From an uncultured Lachnospiraceae bacterium (GTDB lineage Bacteria > Bacillota > Clostridia > Lachnospirales > Lachnospiraceae), in assembly GCA_902789735.1 (NCBI GenBank), contig CADAOZ010000014.1, positions 1 to 64,000 on the forward strand: a stretch of 64,000 nucleotides of DNA, in the 5' to 3' direction. Shown piece after piece: positions 17,488 to 26,105 of this stretch. The first letter of the stretch is position 1. Each line of letters opens with the position of its first letter. The notes below the pieces were generated by a model that saw only the letters and a list, made by a program, of their open reading frames with translations, was not told the DNA's origin and made no database searches. Both the position numbers and the translations under genes were made by a program.

Positions 17488-20241
17488 TTGAAAACAGGCA
17501 GAATCAACAGGCAGGTATTGTCACTTGTGACAGCAGCGCTGCTGGCGCTGTCCATGCCTGTATCAGCAGTGGCTGCTTCCGGGACGGAAGAGACAGATCC
17601 CGTCAGCATGGAAAACCAGAGCGCGCAGGAAAGCAGCGTCCCGGCAGAGGAACCTTCTGAAGCCGGAAGCACGGATACGCCGGAGGATGGAACAGACCTT
17701 CCCTCAGGGGATGACCGGGAATCCATCGGGGCTGCGGAGGATCCGGAGGAGAACGCACCTGCCGGGAACAGCCGGACAGAGGATATGACGGCCGAATCTG
17801 AAAGTACCGGACCGGACTGTCCGGACGGGGCGGGAGACTCGGCTGTCCGGGAACAAACGGAAGAGGCAGAGACAGGCGGACAGGAGTCCACAGATGACAG
17901 TGCGCCGGCCGGTCAGTCCGGGGAAGATGAAGGCACGGATGTACCGATCCTTCTTTATTATGGGGACGACTGTTTCCTGATCCGGGAAGTCTCCCTGCAG
18001 ATGAAATATGATGACCGCATTCTGTTTACGGATGTGGAAGACCTGGACAGCGGCCTTGTCCTGGCTGCCATAGAGGACCAGCAGGTCTCTTCCCGTCAGG
18101 TATCCCTGGGCGCGGTCACGGAAAATCCGGATGAGAGCGTGATAACAATCTGGCAGGGCGGCAAGGGCCTGCTCGCCAGTGGAACCGGTAAAGCCGATCT
18201 GCTCTTTGTCGCGCCGGAAGATCTGGCGGATGCCGAAACGGCGCTGGACGGGAACTCGCTGGAAAGACAGATCTCTGCAGTCCGCCTTCATGTGGAGGTA
18301 GAGCCTGCCCCGCTGACGCTGATGTATCTGCTGGGCCAGAGCAACATGGAAGGACAAACTACAACAGATCACACATTCATTGGGGGAGATTCGGTCATGA
18401 ATGCCTCCGGTACGGTCTATTCTACTTATTTGCCCAGTAAAAAGAACCGGACGGAAGAGGTTACAGGTACCGGGTACAACGGTTATTTACAGGAAGGTGC
18501 GGATCCGCTTTCCTTTGTGGCGGAATCTCTGACTTCCGGCCGTTCCCTGATCTCTACGGAACTTCCGTACCTGTTGAACGCCATGACAGAAGAAGGTAAG
18601 GGAAAATCCGGCCCCGACGCCGGACTTGCCTGGCAGTTCAATCAGCTGACCGGTTCCAAAGTCTGGACCGTCAATGCGGCGGTCGGCGGCTCCTATATCA
18701 GTCAGTGGGTGCCTGCCGGAAATCTGTATCAGGCAGTCCTCCCCGCCCTGCAGGCTGTCAGACAGGTGGCCGCGGCGGAGCAGGATGCCGGCCACTACAG
18801 GCTTGTGAATACGCTGGCTTTCTGGCAGCAGGGTGAATTTGACAGCAGAATAGATACAACAGAAGATACATACCTGGCCAGTTTCGGTGATTTTGTCGAA
18901 GCGCTGACAAAGGACCTGGCGGTTGAAAAGATCGGTCTTCTCAGTACCCGGACCAGCACAGGCGACAATCTGACGGAAAAAGAACTGGATATGGACGGGG
19001 TCAGAAAGGCCCAGTATTTTATAGCCGGTGATTCCGGTGATTTCCAGAATGTTTTCATGGTCTCGAACGTGAATGAAGCATGGACCACGGATCAGGGCGT
19101 CAAAGAATATTTTATGGGAGTCTGTCAGGACGGCAGATTGGAATATCCCCTGCGCGAACAGCTGGCCCTGCCGGAGACGGTAATGGATGTCCATCCTGAG
19201 ATCCACTACACCCAGGCCGGATATAATGAAAACGGCCTGACGGCCGCCCGGGGCATGTACGATGTGGTAAACGGAAATTATCTGCTGAAGTCCTATACAG
19301 TCACAGGCTTTTTCCGTGACGGCGCCGGCAGCAGGATAACAGAGATCACTGCCAATGGCACCAAAGCTTATCTTTACTTTATGACCTATCAAAGTCCGGG
19401 CTTCAAACGGGTCGGCTATAAAGTATCCGATACGGCAAGTGCCTCTTATGATAATAAGACGGGCCTTTTTACATTCAAAAAACCGGCAGCTGTAACATTA
19501 AGTGCCTATGATACGATCACCGGAAAGACCATTGTCAGCATCAGTGTGAAGTTCAGGGGATGGTATTCCACCGGCGGCAAGACTTATTATTACAAGGACT
19601 ATAAGACCAAAGCGACCGGCTGGCAGACGATTAATGGTTTTAAATACTACTTCAGCGCAGATGGGGTACAGCAGACCGGCTGGAAGTCCATCAGCGGCAG
19701 TTCCTATTATTTCTGGCCTGCCACAGAGGGAGGGCATTACAAGGGCACGATGGCGACCGGCTGGCAGACCCTGAATGGCTTCAAATACTATTTCGGCACG
19801 GACGGCAGACAGCAGACAGGCTGGAAGACCATCAGCGGCAGTTCCTATTATTTCTGGCCTGCCACAGAGGGAGGGCACTACAAGGGCACGATGGCGACCG
19901 GCTGGCAGACCATCAATGGTTTTAAATACTATTTTGGCAGTAATGGTGTGATCCGGACCGGCTGGCAGAACATCGGCGGCAGCACGTATTACTTCTGGCC
20001 CAAGACAGAAGGCGGTCATTACAAGGGAACCATGGCCAAAGGCTGGCAGACCCTGAACGGCTTTAAATATTATTTCGGCACGGACGGCAAACAGCAGACC
20101 GGCTGGAAGACCATCAGCGGCAAGACCTATTATTTCTGGCCCAAGACAGAAGGCAAGCATTACAAGGGCACCATGGCCACCGGAAAGCAGACCATCGGCG
20201 GCAGGACCTATAATTTCGGCACCAACGGAGTCAGAAAATAA
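17488..20241 (+). CDS. Secreted SASA/CE6-type carbohydrate esterase with wall-binding GW repeats
   Basis: 917 residues from a TTG start at 17488, chosen because GAAGGAG lies 7 nt upstream and a clean signal peptide follows (MKTGRINRQVLSLVTAALLALSM..., cleavage near AVAA). Next come ~125 residues of Asp/Glu/Ser-rich linker, a beta-rich domain of ~120 residues (possibly cohesin-like, unsure), then the esterase domain with nucleophile Ser285 in GQSNMEGQ, the FWQQGE block and a DVHPEIHYTQAGY block near its end. Relatives remove O-acetyl groups from sialic acid or plant polysaccharides; the substrate here is unknown. The C-terminal ~220 residues are GW repeats. It probably binds the cell surface and faces a divergent GDPD protein of like design. 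Confidence 0.85.
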   Translation: MKTGRINRQVLSLVTAALLALSMPVSAVAASGTEETDPVSMENQSAQESSVPAEEPSEAGSTDTPEDGTDLPSGDDRESIGAAEDPEENAPAGNSRTEDMTAESESTGPDCPDGAGDSAVREQTEEAETGGQESTDDSAPAGQSGEDEGTDVPILLYYGDDCFLIREVSLQMKYDDRILFTDVEDLDSGLVLAAIEDQQVSSRQVSLGAVTENPDESVITIWQGGKGLLASGTGKADLLFVAPEDLADAETALDGNSLERQISAVRLHVEVEPAPLTLMYLLGQSNMEGQTTTDHTFIGGDSVMNASGTVYSTYLPSKKNRTEEVTGTGYNGYLQEGADPLSFVAESLTSGRSLISTELPYLLNAMTEEGKGKSGPDAGLAWQFNQLTGSKVWTVNAAVGGSYISQWVPAGNLYQAVLPALQAVRQVAAAEQDAGHYRLVNTLAFWQQGEFDSRIDTTEDTYLASFGDFVEALTKDLAVEKIGLLSTRTSTGDNLTEKELDMDGVRKAQYFIAGDSGDFQNVFMVSNVNEAWTTDQGVKEYFMGVCQDGRLEYPLREQLALPETVMDVHPEIHYTQAGYNENGLTAARGMYDVVNGNYLLKSYTVTGFFRDGAGSRITEITANGTKAYLYFMTYQSPGFKRVGYKVSDTASASYDNKTGLFTFKKPAAVTLSAYDTITGKTIVSISVKFRGWYSTGGKTYYYKDYKTKATGWQTINGFKYYFSADGVQQTGWKSISGSSYYFWPATEGGHYKGTMATGWQTLNGFKYYFGTDGRQQTGWKTISGSSYYFWPATEGGHYKGTMATGWQTINGFKYYFGSNGVIRTGWQNIGGSTYYFWPKTEGGHYKGTMAKGWQTLNGFKYYFGTDGKQQTGWKTISGKTYYFWPKTEGKHYKGTMATGKQTIGGRTYNFGTNGVRK
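19612..20190 (+). repeat. 141-bp tandem repeats encoding wall-binding modules
   Basis: The unit beginning GCG ACC GGC TGG CAG starts at 19612, 19753, 19894 and 20035 (GCC AAA in the last), exactly 141 bp apart, ending with a shorter unit. Each encodes ~47 residues (GWQT.NGFKYYF, GWK.ISG..YYFWP, GGHYKGTMA). The unit is one module shorter than the 201-bp unit of the divergent neighbour. Confidence 0.85.
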
Positions 20242-20290
20242 GCCGTCAGCAAAAGAAATAAAAAAAGAAATATAAGAAATAAAAGACGTG

Positions 20291-20342
20291 AAAAACAGCC
20301 CGGCCTCTTTGAACGGAAAGTTCAGGGGCCGGGCTGTTTTTT
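20291..20342. terminator. Bidirectional terminator between the esterase gene and mobA
   Basis: AAAAACAGCCCGGCC pairs with GGCCGGGCTGTTTTTT around a short loop, giving U-tracts in both directions between convergent genes. Confidence 0.88.
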
Positions 20343-20371
20343 ATCCGGTTTTCAGTGCGTGCGCACTGTCA

Positions 20372-20974
20372 TTATTGATTTGATTTGTGACGCAGCCGGG
20401 CAAGATCCTCCGGCCGGTTGCAGTTGAGCAGCTCATCCGGATCCCCGGAAAACCCGAACAGCTGATACCGGAGCCGCTCAATATAGGCCCGCATGGCCAG
20501 CCTGCGGCTTTCCGTCAGCTCCTGAAGCAGAGGGAACGTATCTGTTTCATAAACAGCGATCAGGGGCTGGATCCGCCCGTTGTGGGCCAGGATGGTGGCG
20601 TCAAAGCCGCCCCGCTGATGGGTCCGCAGCAGTTCCTCCAGGGTGGATACGGACAGGAGAGGGACGTCTACGCTGATCACAAGCGCGGACGCGTATCCGC
20701 ACGTGGGAAAACAGGAGCAGAGACCGCCCAGGGGCCCCAGTCCGGGGACCAGGTCCGGGACAGACCGGGTGCCGGGAAGGGATGAGGACCTGCCGGAGAT
20801 CAGGATCTCCCCGGCGCCCAGGTACTGCAGCTTCCGGACCTGGTTCTCCAGGAAAGTCCTTCCGTCGATCAGCAGGTCCGCCTTGTCAGTGCCCATGCGG
20901 GTACTCCGCCCGCCGGCCAGCACGATGCCGCAAAAGCCCGGCTTATCAGAATCTTTTTGACGCATTGTCATCAT
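20372..20974 (-). CDS. mobA: Molybdenum cofactor guanylyltransferase (MobA-like)
   Basis: A 200-residue nucleotidyltransferase with the GTP-binding signature VLAGGRSTRMGTDKADL, PDLVPGLGPLGGL and the metal-binding DVPLL. MobA links GMP to molybdopterin to form the bis-MGD cofactor needed by DMSO-reductase-family enzymes, one of which is encoded divergently 1.4 kb away. The start overlaps the preceding stop as ATGA, so it is translationally coupled to the upstream gene. The C-terminus is of normal length. Confidence 0.9.
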   Translation of the reverse strand: MMTMRQKDSDKPGFCGIVLAGGRSTRMGTDKADLLIDGRTFLENQVRKLQYLGAGEILISGRSSSLPGTRSVPDLVPGLGPLGGLCSCFPTCGYASALVISVDVPLLSVSTLEELLRTHQRGGFDATILAHNGRIQPLIAVYETDTFPLLQELTESRRLAMRAYIERLRYQLFGFSGDPDELLNCNRPEDLARLRHKSNQ

Positions 20975-21438
20975 TTGATCACTTCTATTTTCACAACGTC
21001 TTTGACCTGCCGCTTGGAATTGTCATCCCCGAAAACGATCAGACGGATCGTTTCCGTACCATCGTCTCCCTCATCCGGAATCAGGAATGCGATATTGCCG
21101 GCCGCGGCTTCTTCCGCTGTGATCCCGGCCGCGTACTCATCAGAGGATACGACTCTGGCGGTGGTATAGCTGTCCGGTTCTATGCCGGCCAGCGACAGGA
21201 CATCCGATAATGCCGCCCCCTGGGCTGAGATCTCTTTTTCCTGTCCTTTTCCGTTCACGGTCGTCCCTTTGACCTCCGAGACAGGCGCGCTGAAAGGATC
21301 GACCAGCGTTTCGCTGCCGTCGCAGACAATGGCCAGGTTTCCTTCCGGGGCCTGGCTGCGGCTTTTCAGATAAAAGCCGGCGATCAGGGCGGTAATGGCC
21401 GCCAGGATCAGTACAATGGTCAGATATCTTTTTTTCAT
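20971..21438 (-). CDS. Membrane-anchored protein of unknown function in the Moco operon
   Basis: 155 residues: a single N-terminal hydrophobic segment (YLTIVLILAAITALIAGFYL) that is a signal anchor, then an extracytoplasmic domain of ~130 residues. The domain (ALSDVLSLAGIEPDSYTTARVVSSDEYAAGIT...) loosely recalls the small beta-fold of molybdopterin-binding sulfite-oxidase-like domains, but the molybdenum cysteine is not visible, so I do not assign it. AAGGAGG lies before the start. Both ends overlap the neighbours by 4 nt (ATGA), so it belongs to one operon with mobA and the ECF-S-like gene. Confidence 0.7.
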   Translation of the reverse strand: MKKRYLTIVLILAAITALIAGFYLKSRSQAPEGNLAIVCDGSETLVDPFSAPVSEVKGTTVNGKGQEKEISAQGAALSDVLSLAGIEPDSYTTARVVSSDEYAAGITAEEAAAGNIAFLIPDEGDDGTETIRLIVFGDDNSKRQVKDVVKIEVIK

Positions 21439-21980
21439 AATGCCTCCTTGTAAGAAAAAATAACGGGTCTTATACGGTTGACCAGACTGACAGCAAGCAG
21501 ACCGCAGATGGACCCGCTGGTAGCGGAAACAAAAACATACAAAAGAAGAATGATTCCCGACAGGCGGAAGACCAGGACCGTAGCGGTCAGGCAGGCAATT
21601 ACAGAAGAAACGATGGAAGAGAGCATGATGCCCGCGGAAGGATCTTTTGTCAGTTTTCTGGATACAAGGAGGATGAGATCGATGGCGATTCCCGGCATGA
21701 TGTAGCCAACCGGGGCCAGCAGCCCCATGCTGCCGGTCATGCCGAAGCAGAGCGCCAGCAGGCTCTGTACAGCGCCCATGATAGTGGCGCAGCCGAATAC
21801 AGGTATGACAGATGCCGCTGTTACCAGGAACATCAGGGAAAAACTGGTGGCGACGCCGCCGGGGATGTGCAGAGATTCTGTGATGAGATTGGCGGCAGGC
21901 GAAATGAGTTTTTTGGCGAAGAGGCCGAAATCACAGCAGAGCGCCATAAAGATCCAGGCCCTCAGGTTGAGTTTTTTCAT
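21435..21980 (-). CDS. ECF-type transporter S-component-like membrane protein
   Basis: 181 residues from the start at 21980, which has AAGGAG 8 nt upstream; the in-frame TTG at 21998 is within that ribosome-site region. About five to six hydrophobic segments make up most of the protein, resembling substrate-binding S-components of energy-coupling factor importers; no A/A-prime/T subunit is adjacent, as is usual for group II ECF systems. It is first in a mobA operon behind a candidate Moco riboswitch, so a substrate linked to the cofactor (oxyanion, pterin or precursor) is a reasonable but unproven guess. Confidence 0.65.
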   Translation of the reverse strand: MKKLNLRAWIFMALCCDFGLFAKKLISPAANLITESLHIPGGVATSFSLMFLVTAASVIPVFGCATIMGAVQSLLALCFGMTGSMGLLAPVGYIMPGIAIDLILLVSRKLTKDPSAGIMLSSIVSSVIACLTATVLVFRLSGIILLLYVFVSATSGSICGLLAVSLVNRIRPVIFSYKEAL

Positions 21981-22004
21981 GATAAGACTCCTTTTCAATG
22001 AGGA

Positions 22005-22110
22005 AGGCGTGCCCGTTTCCGGTGCACACCCCGGTGTGGTCCGATGCGTAACCGCACGTCTTAAAAGCCATGAAGACGATGCTTTTTAGGCTTGAAAGCT
22101 CGGAGTGCTG
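22005..22110 (-). ncRNA. Candidate molybdenum/tungsten cofactor riboswitch (Moco RNA)
   Basis: The minus-strand leader of the mobA operon is ~130 nt and highly structured. Seen directly: CACUCCGAGC at the 5-prime side, a CCUAAA stretch, paired GUCUU/AAGAC and AAAAGC/GCUUUU, GGUUACGCAUCGG, the hairpin CACACC/GGUGUG and a GAAA tetraloop in CCGGAAACGG, then CCUU that could pair with the ribosome site AAGGAG. From memory this resembles the Moco RNA motif, and the downstream genes fit. The exact consensus could not be checked. Confidence 0.5.
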
Positions 22111-22121
22111 TTTATTGCATT

Positions 22122-22260
22122 ATTGTAACACAAACATAAAACGAACGGAATATGAACTTCGGTAAATTGGAACCATCCGGACGAAATAACAAAAAACAGA
22201 TACAATTGTCAGAAAATTAATAAAATACAGCGCTTTTTTGTGATTGTATAACAAACATAA
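22122..22260. repeat. 18-nt direct repeats flanking the divergent control region
   Basis: The copies at 22122-22139 and 22243-22260 share ATTGTA, then two changed bases, then ACAAACATAA (16 of 18 identical), 121 bp apart. The first copy covers the -10 box of the minus promoter; each contains TTGT-N3-ACAA or a near form, so they may be binding sites for one regulator. Confidence 0.55.
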
Positions 22261-22331
22261 TGCGAAAAATGGTATCATTAATATATTACAAACACAGTGT
22301 GAAACAACCATTTCAAAGGAGAAAACGATCT

Positions 22332-24416
22332 ATGAGGAAGGTACAATCTACATGCAATTTCTGTGCCATTGACTGCAATCTGGACTTCTATGTGGAAGAT
22401 GGCCGAATCGTTAAGACTGTTCCGACGAAAGGATATCCTGTCAACAATGGGTTCAGCTGCATCAAGGGCCTGTCCCTGAGCAAACAGCAGACGACCGTCA
22501 AGCCCAATGCCCTTCCCAAAATCCGTCAGGCAGACGGGAGCTTTCAGGAGGTTTCCTGGGACAAGGCATTTACCTATGTCGCGGATAAGATCCTGGAATT
22601 GCAGGACAAATACGGCAGGGAAAGCGTAGCGGGCATCAGCACCGGCCAGCTGACCCTGGAGGAATTTGCCATCTTCGGCCATGTCATGCGCAATTTCCTG
22701 CAGACGAATGTGGACGGAAATACCAGGCTCTGCATGGCGTCCGCCGCGGTCGCCCATAAGGGGACTTACGGTTATGACGCCCCCGGCTATACCCTGGATG
22801 ATTTCGAAAAGTCGGACACCATCATCTTTATCGGGGCCAACCCTGTCGTGGCCCATCCCATCGTCTGGCAGAGAGTCAGGAATAATACCATTCCGGACAG
22901 GAAGATCATCGTGATCGACCCCAGAAGATCCGAGACTGCCAGGAACGCGGATTATCATTATCCCCTCCGCTGGAGATCAGACCTTACCCTGATGTATACG
23001 CTGGCCAACCTGCTCATTGAAAAGGATTGCGTGGACCATGCCTTTGTGGAGGCCCATACGGAAGGATTCCCGGAATTCGCGGAATTCGTCAAGGCCTTTA
23101 CCCTGGAGAGAGGATGCAAGGCGACCGGACTGAGCGAAGCCCAGATCCTGGAGCTGGCGGATCTGATCCAGAAGGGCAGAAATGTCTCGTTCTGGTGGAC
23201 TATGGGCGTCAACCAGGGTTATGAGGCGGTCAGGACGGCCCAGGCGATTATGAACCTGGCCCTGATGACCGGCAACGTGGGACGGCCCGGGACAGGCGGC
23301 AATTCCATCACGGGACAGTGCAACGCCATGGCTTCCAGACTGTTCAGCAATACTACCTGCCTGTTCGCGGGCGGAGATTTCACCGATGAAGCCGAGCGGG
23401 CCCGGATCGCGGACATCGTGGGCATCTCTCCCGACCTGATCGCCAAAAAGCCCACGATCCCCTACAACAAGATCGTGGAAGGCATCAACGCCGGTGAGAT
23501 CAAGGGTCTGTGGATCCTGTGCACGAATCCCCGGCACAGCTGGACCAACAACGAGACCTTCGCCGAAGCTGCCAAAAAGCTGGAGCTGTTCGTTGTCCAG
23601 GATATTTATGACACCATTGAGAGCGCGGAAGACTGCACCGTCTTCTTCCCTGTGGTGCCGGGCATTAAAAAGGAAGGCACATACATCAATCTGGAAAGAC
23701 GTCTGTCTCCCCTGCGTAAGGTCCTTGACCGGGGCGAAAATGAGATTTCCGATTATGAGTGCATCCTGGGCGTGGCCAAAGCCCTGGGCATGGGCGACGC
23801 GATCAGCCGCTGGGAGACTCCCAGGGAGTGCTTCGACCTGCTCAGAGAGTGCTCCAGGGGCAGAGGCTGTGATTTTACCGGCGTGCACTGGGATGATCTG
23901 ACGGATTCCCACGGCAGGCAGTGGCCGTATCCCGAAGGCAGGGAGGCGGAGCTTTCCGATGAACAGAGAAGACTCTACGCGGACGGAAAATTCTTCACCC
24001 CTTCCGGCAAGGCAAAGTTCATCTTTGAAGAGCCCCTGGAGAATCCGATTCCTGTCACAGAGGAATTCCCGCTGGTCTTCAATACCGGCAGGGGCACCGT
24101 AGGCCAGTGGCATACCCAGAGCCGGACCAAGGAAGTCAAGTTCGTAGAGGATGTTTCCCTGAAGAAGGCCTACCTCTATATGAATACCCGTCTGGCGGAG
24201 GAAAACGGCATTCAGGAAAGGGATATGATCCGTGTCTTTTCCTCGAACGGGCAGAACGCGGAATTCATGGTCAAGGTCACGGACAACGTTCAGTATGGGG
24301 AGCTCTACGCGCCGATCCACTATATTGAATGCAACAAGCTGACGCCGTCCAGCTACGACAAGTATTCCAGAGAGCCCAACTACAAGGGCGGAACCTGCAG
24401 GTTTGAGAAAGTGTAA
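22332..24416 (+). CDS. Cytoplasmic molybdopterin oxidoreductase (assimilatory nitrate reductase-like)
   Basis: 694 residues from the start at 22332 (AAGGAG 10 nt upstream; the frame is open from 22260 but that part is the leader). The N-terminal 4Fe-4S ligands are Cys8, Cys11, Cys15 and Cys43, followed by the molybdopterin oxidoreductase core and the C-terminal dinucleotide-binding domain. The likely molybdenum ligand is Cys134 (NTRLCMASA), codon TGC, not selenocysteine. No Tat signal is present, so the enzyme is cytoplasmic. Motifs resemble NasA-type nitrate reductases and formate dehydrogenases; the substrate could be nitrate or a sulfur oxyanion. It is followed by Fe-S and FAD partners and then asrABC, and is expected to need bis-MGD from MobA. 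Confidence 0.88.
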   Translation: MRKVQSTCNFCAIDCNLDFYVEDGRIVKTVPTKGYPVNNGFSCIKGLSLSKQQTTVKPNALPKIRQADGSFQEVSWDKAFTYVADKILELQDKYGRESVAGISTGQLTLEEFAIFGHVMRNFLQTNVDGNTRLCMASAAVAHKGTYGYDAPGYTLDDFEKSDTIIFIGANPVVAHPIVWQRVRNNTIPDRKIIVIDPRRSETARNADYHYPLRWRSDLTLMYTLANLLIEKDCVDHAFVEAHTEGFPEFAEFVKAFTLERGCKATGLSEAQILELADLIQKGRNVSFWWTMGVNQGYEAVRTAQAIMNLALMTGNVGRPGTGGNSITGQCNAMASRLFSNTTCLFAGGDFTDEAERARIADIVGISPDLIAKKPTIPYNKIVEGINAGEIKGLWILCTNPRHSWTNNETFAEAAKKLELFVVQDIYDTIESAEDCTVFFPVVPGIKKEGTYINLERRLSPLRKVLDRGENEISDYECILGVAKALGMGDAISRWETPRECFDLLRECSRGRGCDFTGVHWDDLTDSHGRQWPYPEGREAELSDEQRRLYADGKFFTPSGKAKFIFEEPLENPIPVTEEFPLVFNTGRGTVGQWHTQSRTKEVKFVEDVSLKKAYLYMNTRLAEENGIQERDMIRVFSSNGQNAEFMVKVTDNVQYGELYAPIHYIECNKLTPSSYDKYSREPNYKGGTCRFEKV

Positions 24417-24429
24417 AGGGGGACAGTTT

Positions 24430-24861
24430 ATGTATCGGATCAGGATAAACAGAGATCGCTGTATTGGTTGTCTTACCTGCGTAACAGCCTGTGTAGTCAG
24501 CCATGAAACAGAAAGCGGAGATGCCAGGAACAGGGTCGTCATCGATTCAGAGACCACCCCTGCGCCTATCTTCTGCAGACACTGCAATAAGCCGGAGTGT
24601 ACTTATACCTGCATGACCGGCGCCATGCACAAGAATCCCGAGACAGGCTTTGTTGAGTATGACAAGAACCAGTGCGCAAGCTGCTATATGTGCATCATGT
24701 CCTGCCCTTACGGGATCCTCAAGTATGACAGTATCCATCAGAAAGAGATCATGAAGTGCAATATGTGCGTTCACAGAAGCGAGGATGGAAAGACACCCAT
24801 GCCCATGTGTGTTGAAAAGTGTCCCATGCAAGCGATTACCCTTGAGGAGGTGAAAGAATGA
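24430..24861 (+). CDS. Four-cluster 4Fe-4S ferredoxin-type electron transfer protein
   Basis: 143 residues with cysteine groups for about four 4Fe-4S clusters: CIGCLTCVTAC, CRHCNKPECTYTC, CASCYMCIMSCP and CNMCV...CVEKCP. This is the DmsB/PhsB/HycB type of subunit that wires a molybdoenzyme to its electron donor. The start at 24430 has AAAGGGGG upstream; it begins 13 nt after the molybdoenzyme stop and its last codons overlap the start of the FAD protein gene by 4 nt. It has no signal or membrane segment and so should work in the cytoplasm. Confidence 0.92.
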   Translation: MYRIRINRDRCIGCLTCVTACVVSHETESGDARNRVVIDSETTPAPIFCRHCNKPECTYTCMTGAMHKNPETGFVEYDKNQCASCYMCIMSCPYGILKYDSIHQKEIMKCNMCVHRSEDGKTPMPMCVEKCPMQAITLEEVKE

Positions 24862-26087
24862 AATACGTAATAATCGGTTCATCTGCCGCAGGTATCAACG
24901 CCATCAGAGAGCTTCGCAAATACGACAAAGAGGGGGAGATCATCCTCGTTTCCAAGGATGAACATATCTATTCCAGATGCATCCTGCATCAGTACCTGGC
25001 GGGGGAGAGGACGCTGGAGCGGCTCAATTTCGCCGAACCGGATTTTGATAAGGTCTATAACGTGAAATGGATGCGGGGCCGGGAAGCCATCGGATTGCGG
25101 CCCGCGGACCATATCCTGGTCCTGGACGGGAACGAGGAACTTGGCTATGACAAACTGCTGGTGGCCACAGGCTCCCATACCTTTATCCCGCCCATCAAGG
25201 GACTTTCGGAGGCGGACAACTATATCGGGTTCCGGAATATCGACGATATCGAGGTCCTGAAAGAGGTTCCCAAATACGCCAAAAATATCATCGTTCTGGG
25301 TTCCGGCCTGATCGGCATCGACTGTGCCACAGGCTATCTGCATATGGGCGTCAAAGTGACCCTGGTAGACTTTGCCGGATGGCTCCTCAACCGGCAGCTG
25401 GATGAAAGGGCGGCAAAGACCTATATTGACGCCTTTAAAGAGAACGGCGTCGATCAGTACTACGGCGTCGGCGTCAATGAAGTCCATGTGGATGACAATC
25501 ATAAGATCTATGAGATCGTGCTCAGTGACGGCACGGTCCTGCCCTGTGACTACTTTATCGTTACAGCGGGCGTCAGGTCCAATGTGGAATTCCTGAAGGA
25601 TTCCGGCCTGGAACTGTCCAGGTTCGGCCTGGTCTACAACGAGTTCGGCCAGACCTCCGATCCGGATGTATACGGGGCCGGGGATGTTTCGGGCCAGAGC
25701 CCCATCTGGCCGGTGGCCGTGAAGGAAGGTATGGTAGCCGCGGCCAACATGGCGGGCCATCGTGAAAAGATGACAGATTTCTTCGCCAGCAAGTCCACCA
25801 TGAGTTTCCTGGGCATCCATACCATGTCCCTGGGCATTGTGACACCGCCCGATGACACTTACAGGGTCGACACCTATGATAAAAACGGTGTCTATAAGAA
25901 GGTAGTCTCCAAAGACGGCGTTATTACAGGCGCCCTTCTGCAGGGCGACCTGGCTTATGGCGGCGTGCTGCAGCAGATGATCGCCAGAAAGATCGACGTG
26001 AGAAAAGTTAAGAAGCCCCTGTTCGAGATCGATTATTCTGACTTTTTCCATGAGAGAGCGAATCTGGAATTCGCGTATGAACTCTGA
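24858..26087 (+). CDS. FAD-dependent NAD(P)H oxidoreductase of the molybdoenzyme complex
   Basis: 409 residues of the pyridine-nucleotide-disulphide reductase fold, resembling the FAD modules of NirB/NasB and rubredoxin reductase. The FAD-binding motif GSSAAGINAIREL is at the N-terminus, the second dinucleotide-binding motif VLGSGLIGIDCATG in the middle, and VYGAGDV near residue 275. It probably passes electrons from NAD(P)H to the preceding ferredoxin and molybdoenzyme. The ATGA overlap with the ferredoxin gene shows coupling. The C-terminal ~90 residues form an extra domain with no recognised motif. Confidence 0.85.
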   Translation: MKYVIIGSSAAGINAIRELRKYDKEGEIILVSKDEHIYSRCILHQYLAGERTLERLNFAEPDFDKVYNVKWMRGREAIGLRPADHILVLDGNEELGYDKLLVATGSHTFIPPIKGLSEADNYIGFRNIDDIEVLKEVPKYAKNIIVLGSGLIGIDCATGYLHMGVKVTLVDFAGWLLNRQLDERAAKTYIDAFKENGVDQYYGVGVNEVHVDDNHKIYEIVLSDGTVLPCDYFIVTAGVRSNVEFLKDSGLELSRFGLVYNEFGQTSDPDVYGAGDVSGQSPIWPVAVKEGMVAAANMAGHREKMTDFFASKSTMSFLGIHTMSLGIVTPPDDTYRVDTYDKNGVYKKVVSKDGVITGALLQGDLAYGGVLQQMIARKIDVRKVKKPLFEIDYSDFFHERANLEFAYEL

Positions 26088-26105
26088 TACAGGAGGAGCG
26101 TATTT

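Larger units (their letters stand above)
21981..22331. other. Divergent control region between the mobA operon and the molybdoenzyme operon
   Basis: No coding gene is supported. It holds the candidate riboswitch, a minus-strand extended -10 promoter (TGTTACAAT, -10 at 22127-22122, with TTCCGT 17 nt upstream) and two near-identical 18-nt direct repeats. Confidence 0.7.

Noticed and set aside
22731-22733. Selenocysteine at the molybdenum site
   Set aside because: The codon is TGC (Cys), with no in-frame TGA, so it is not a selenoprotein form.
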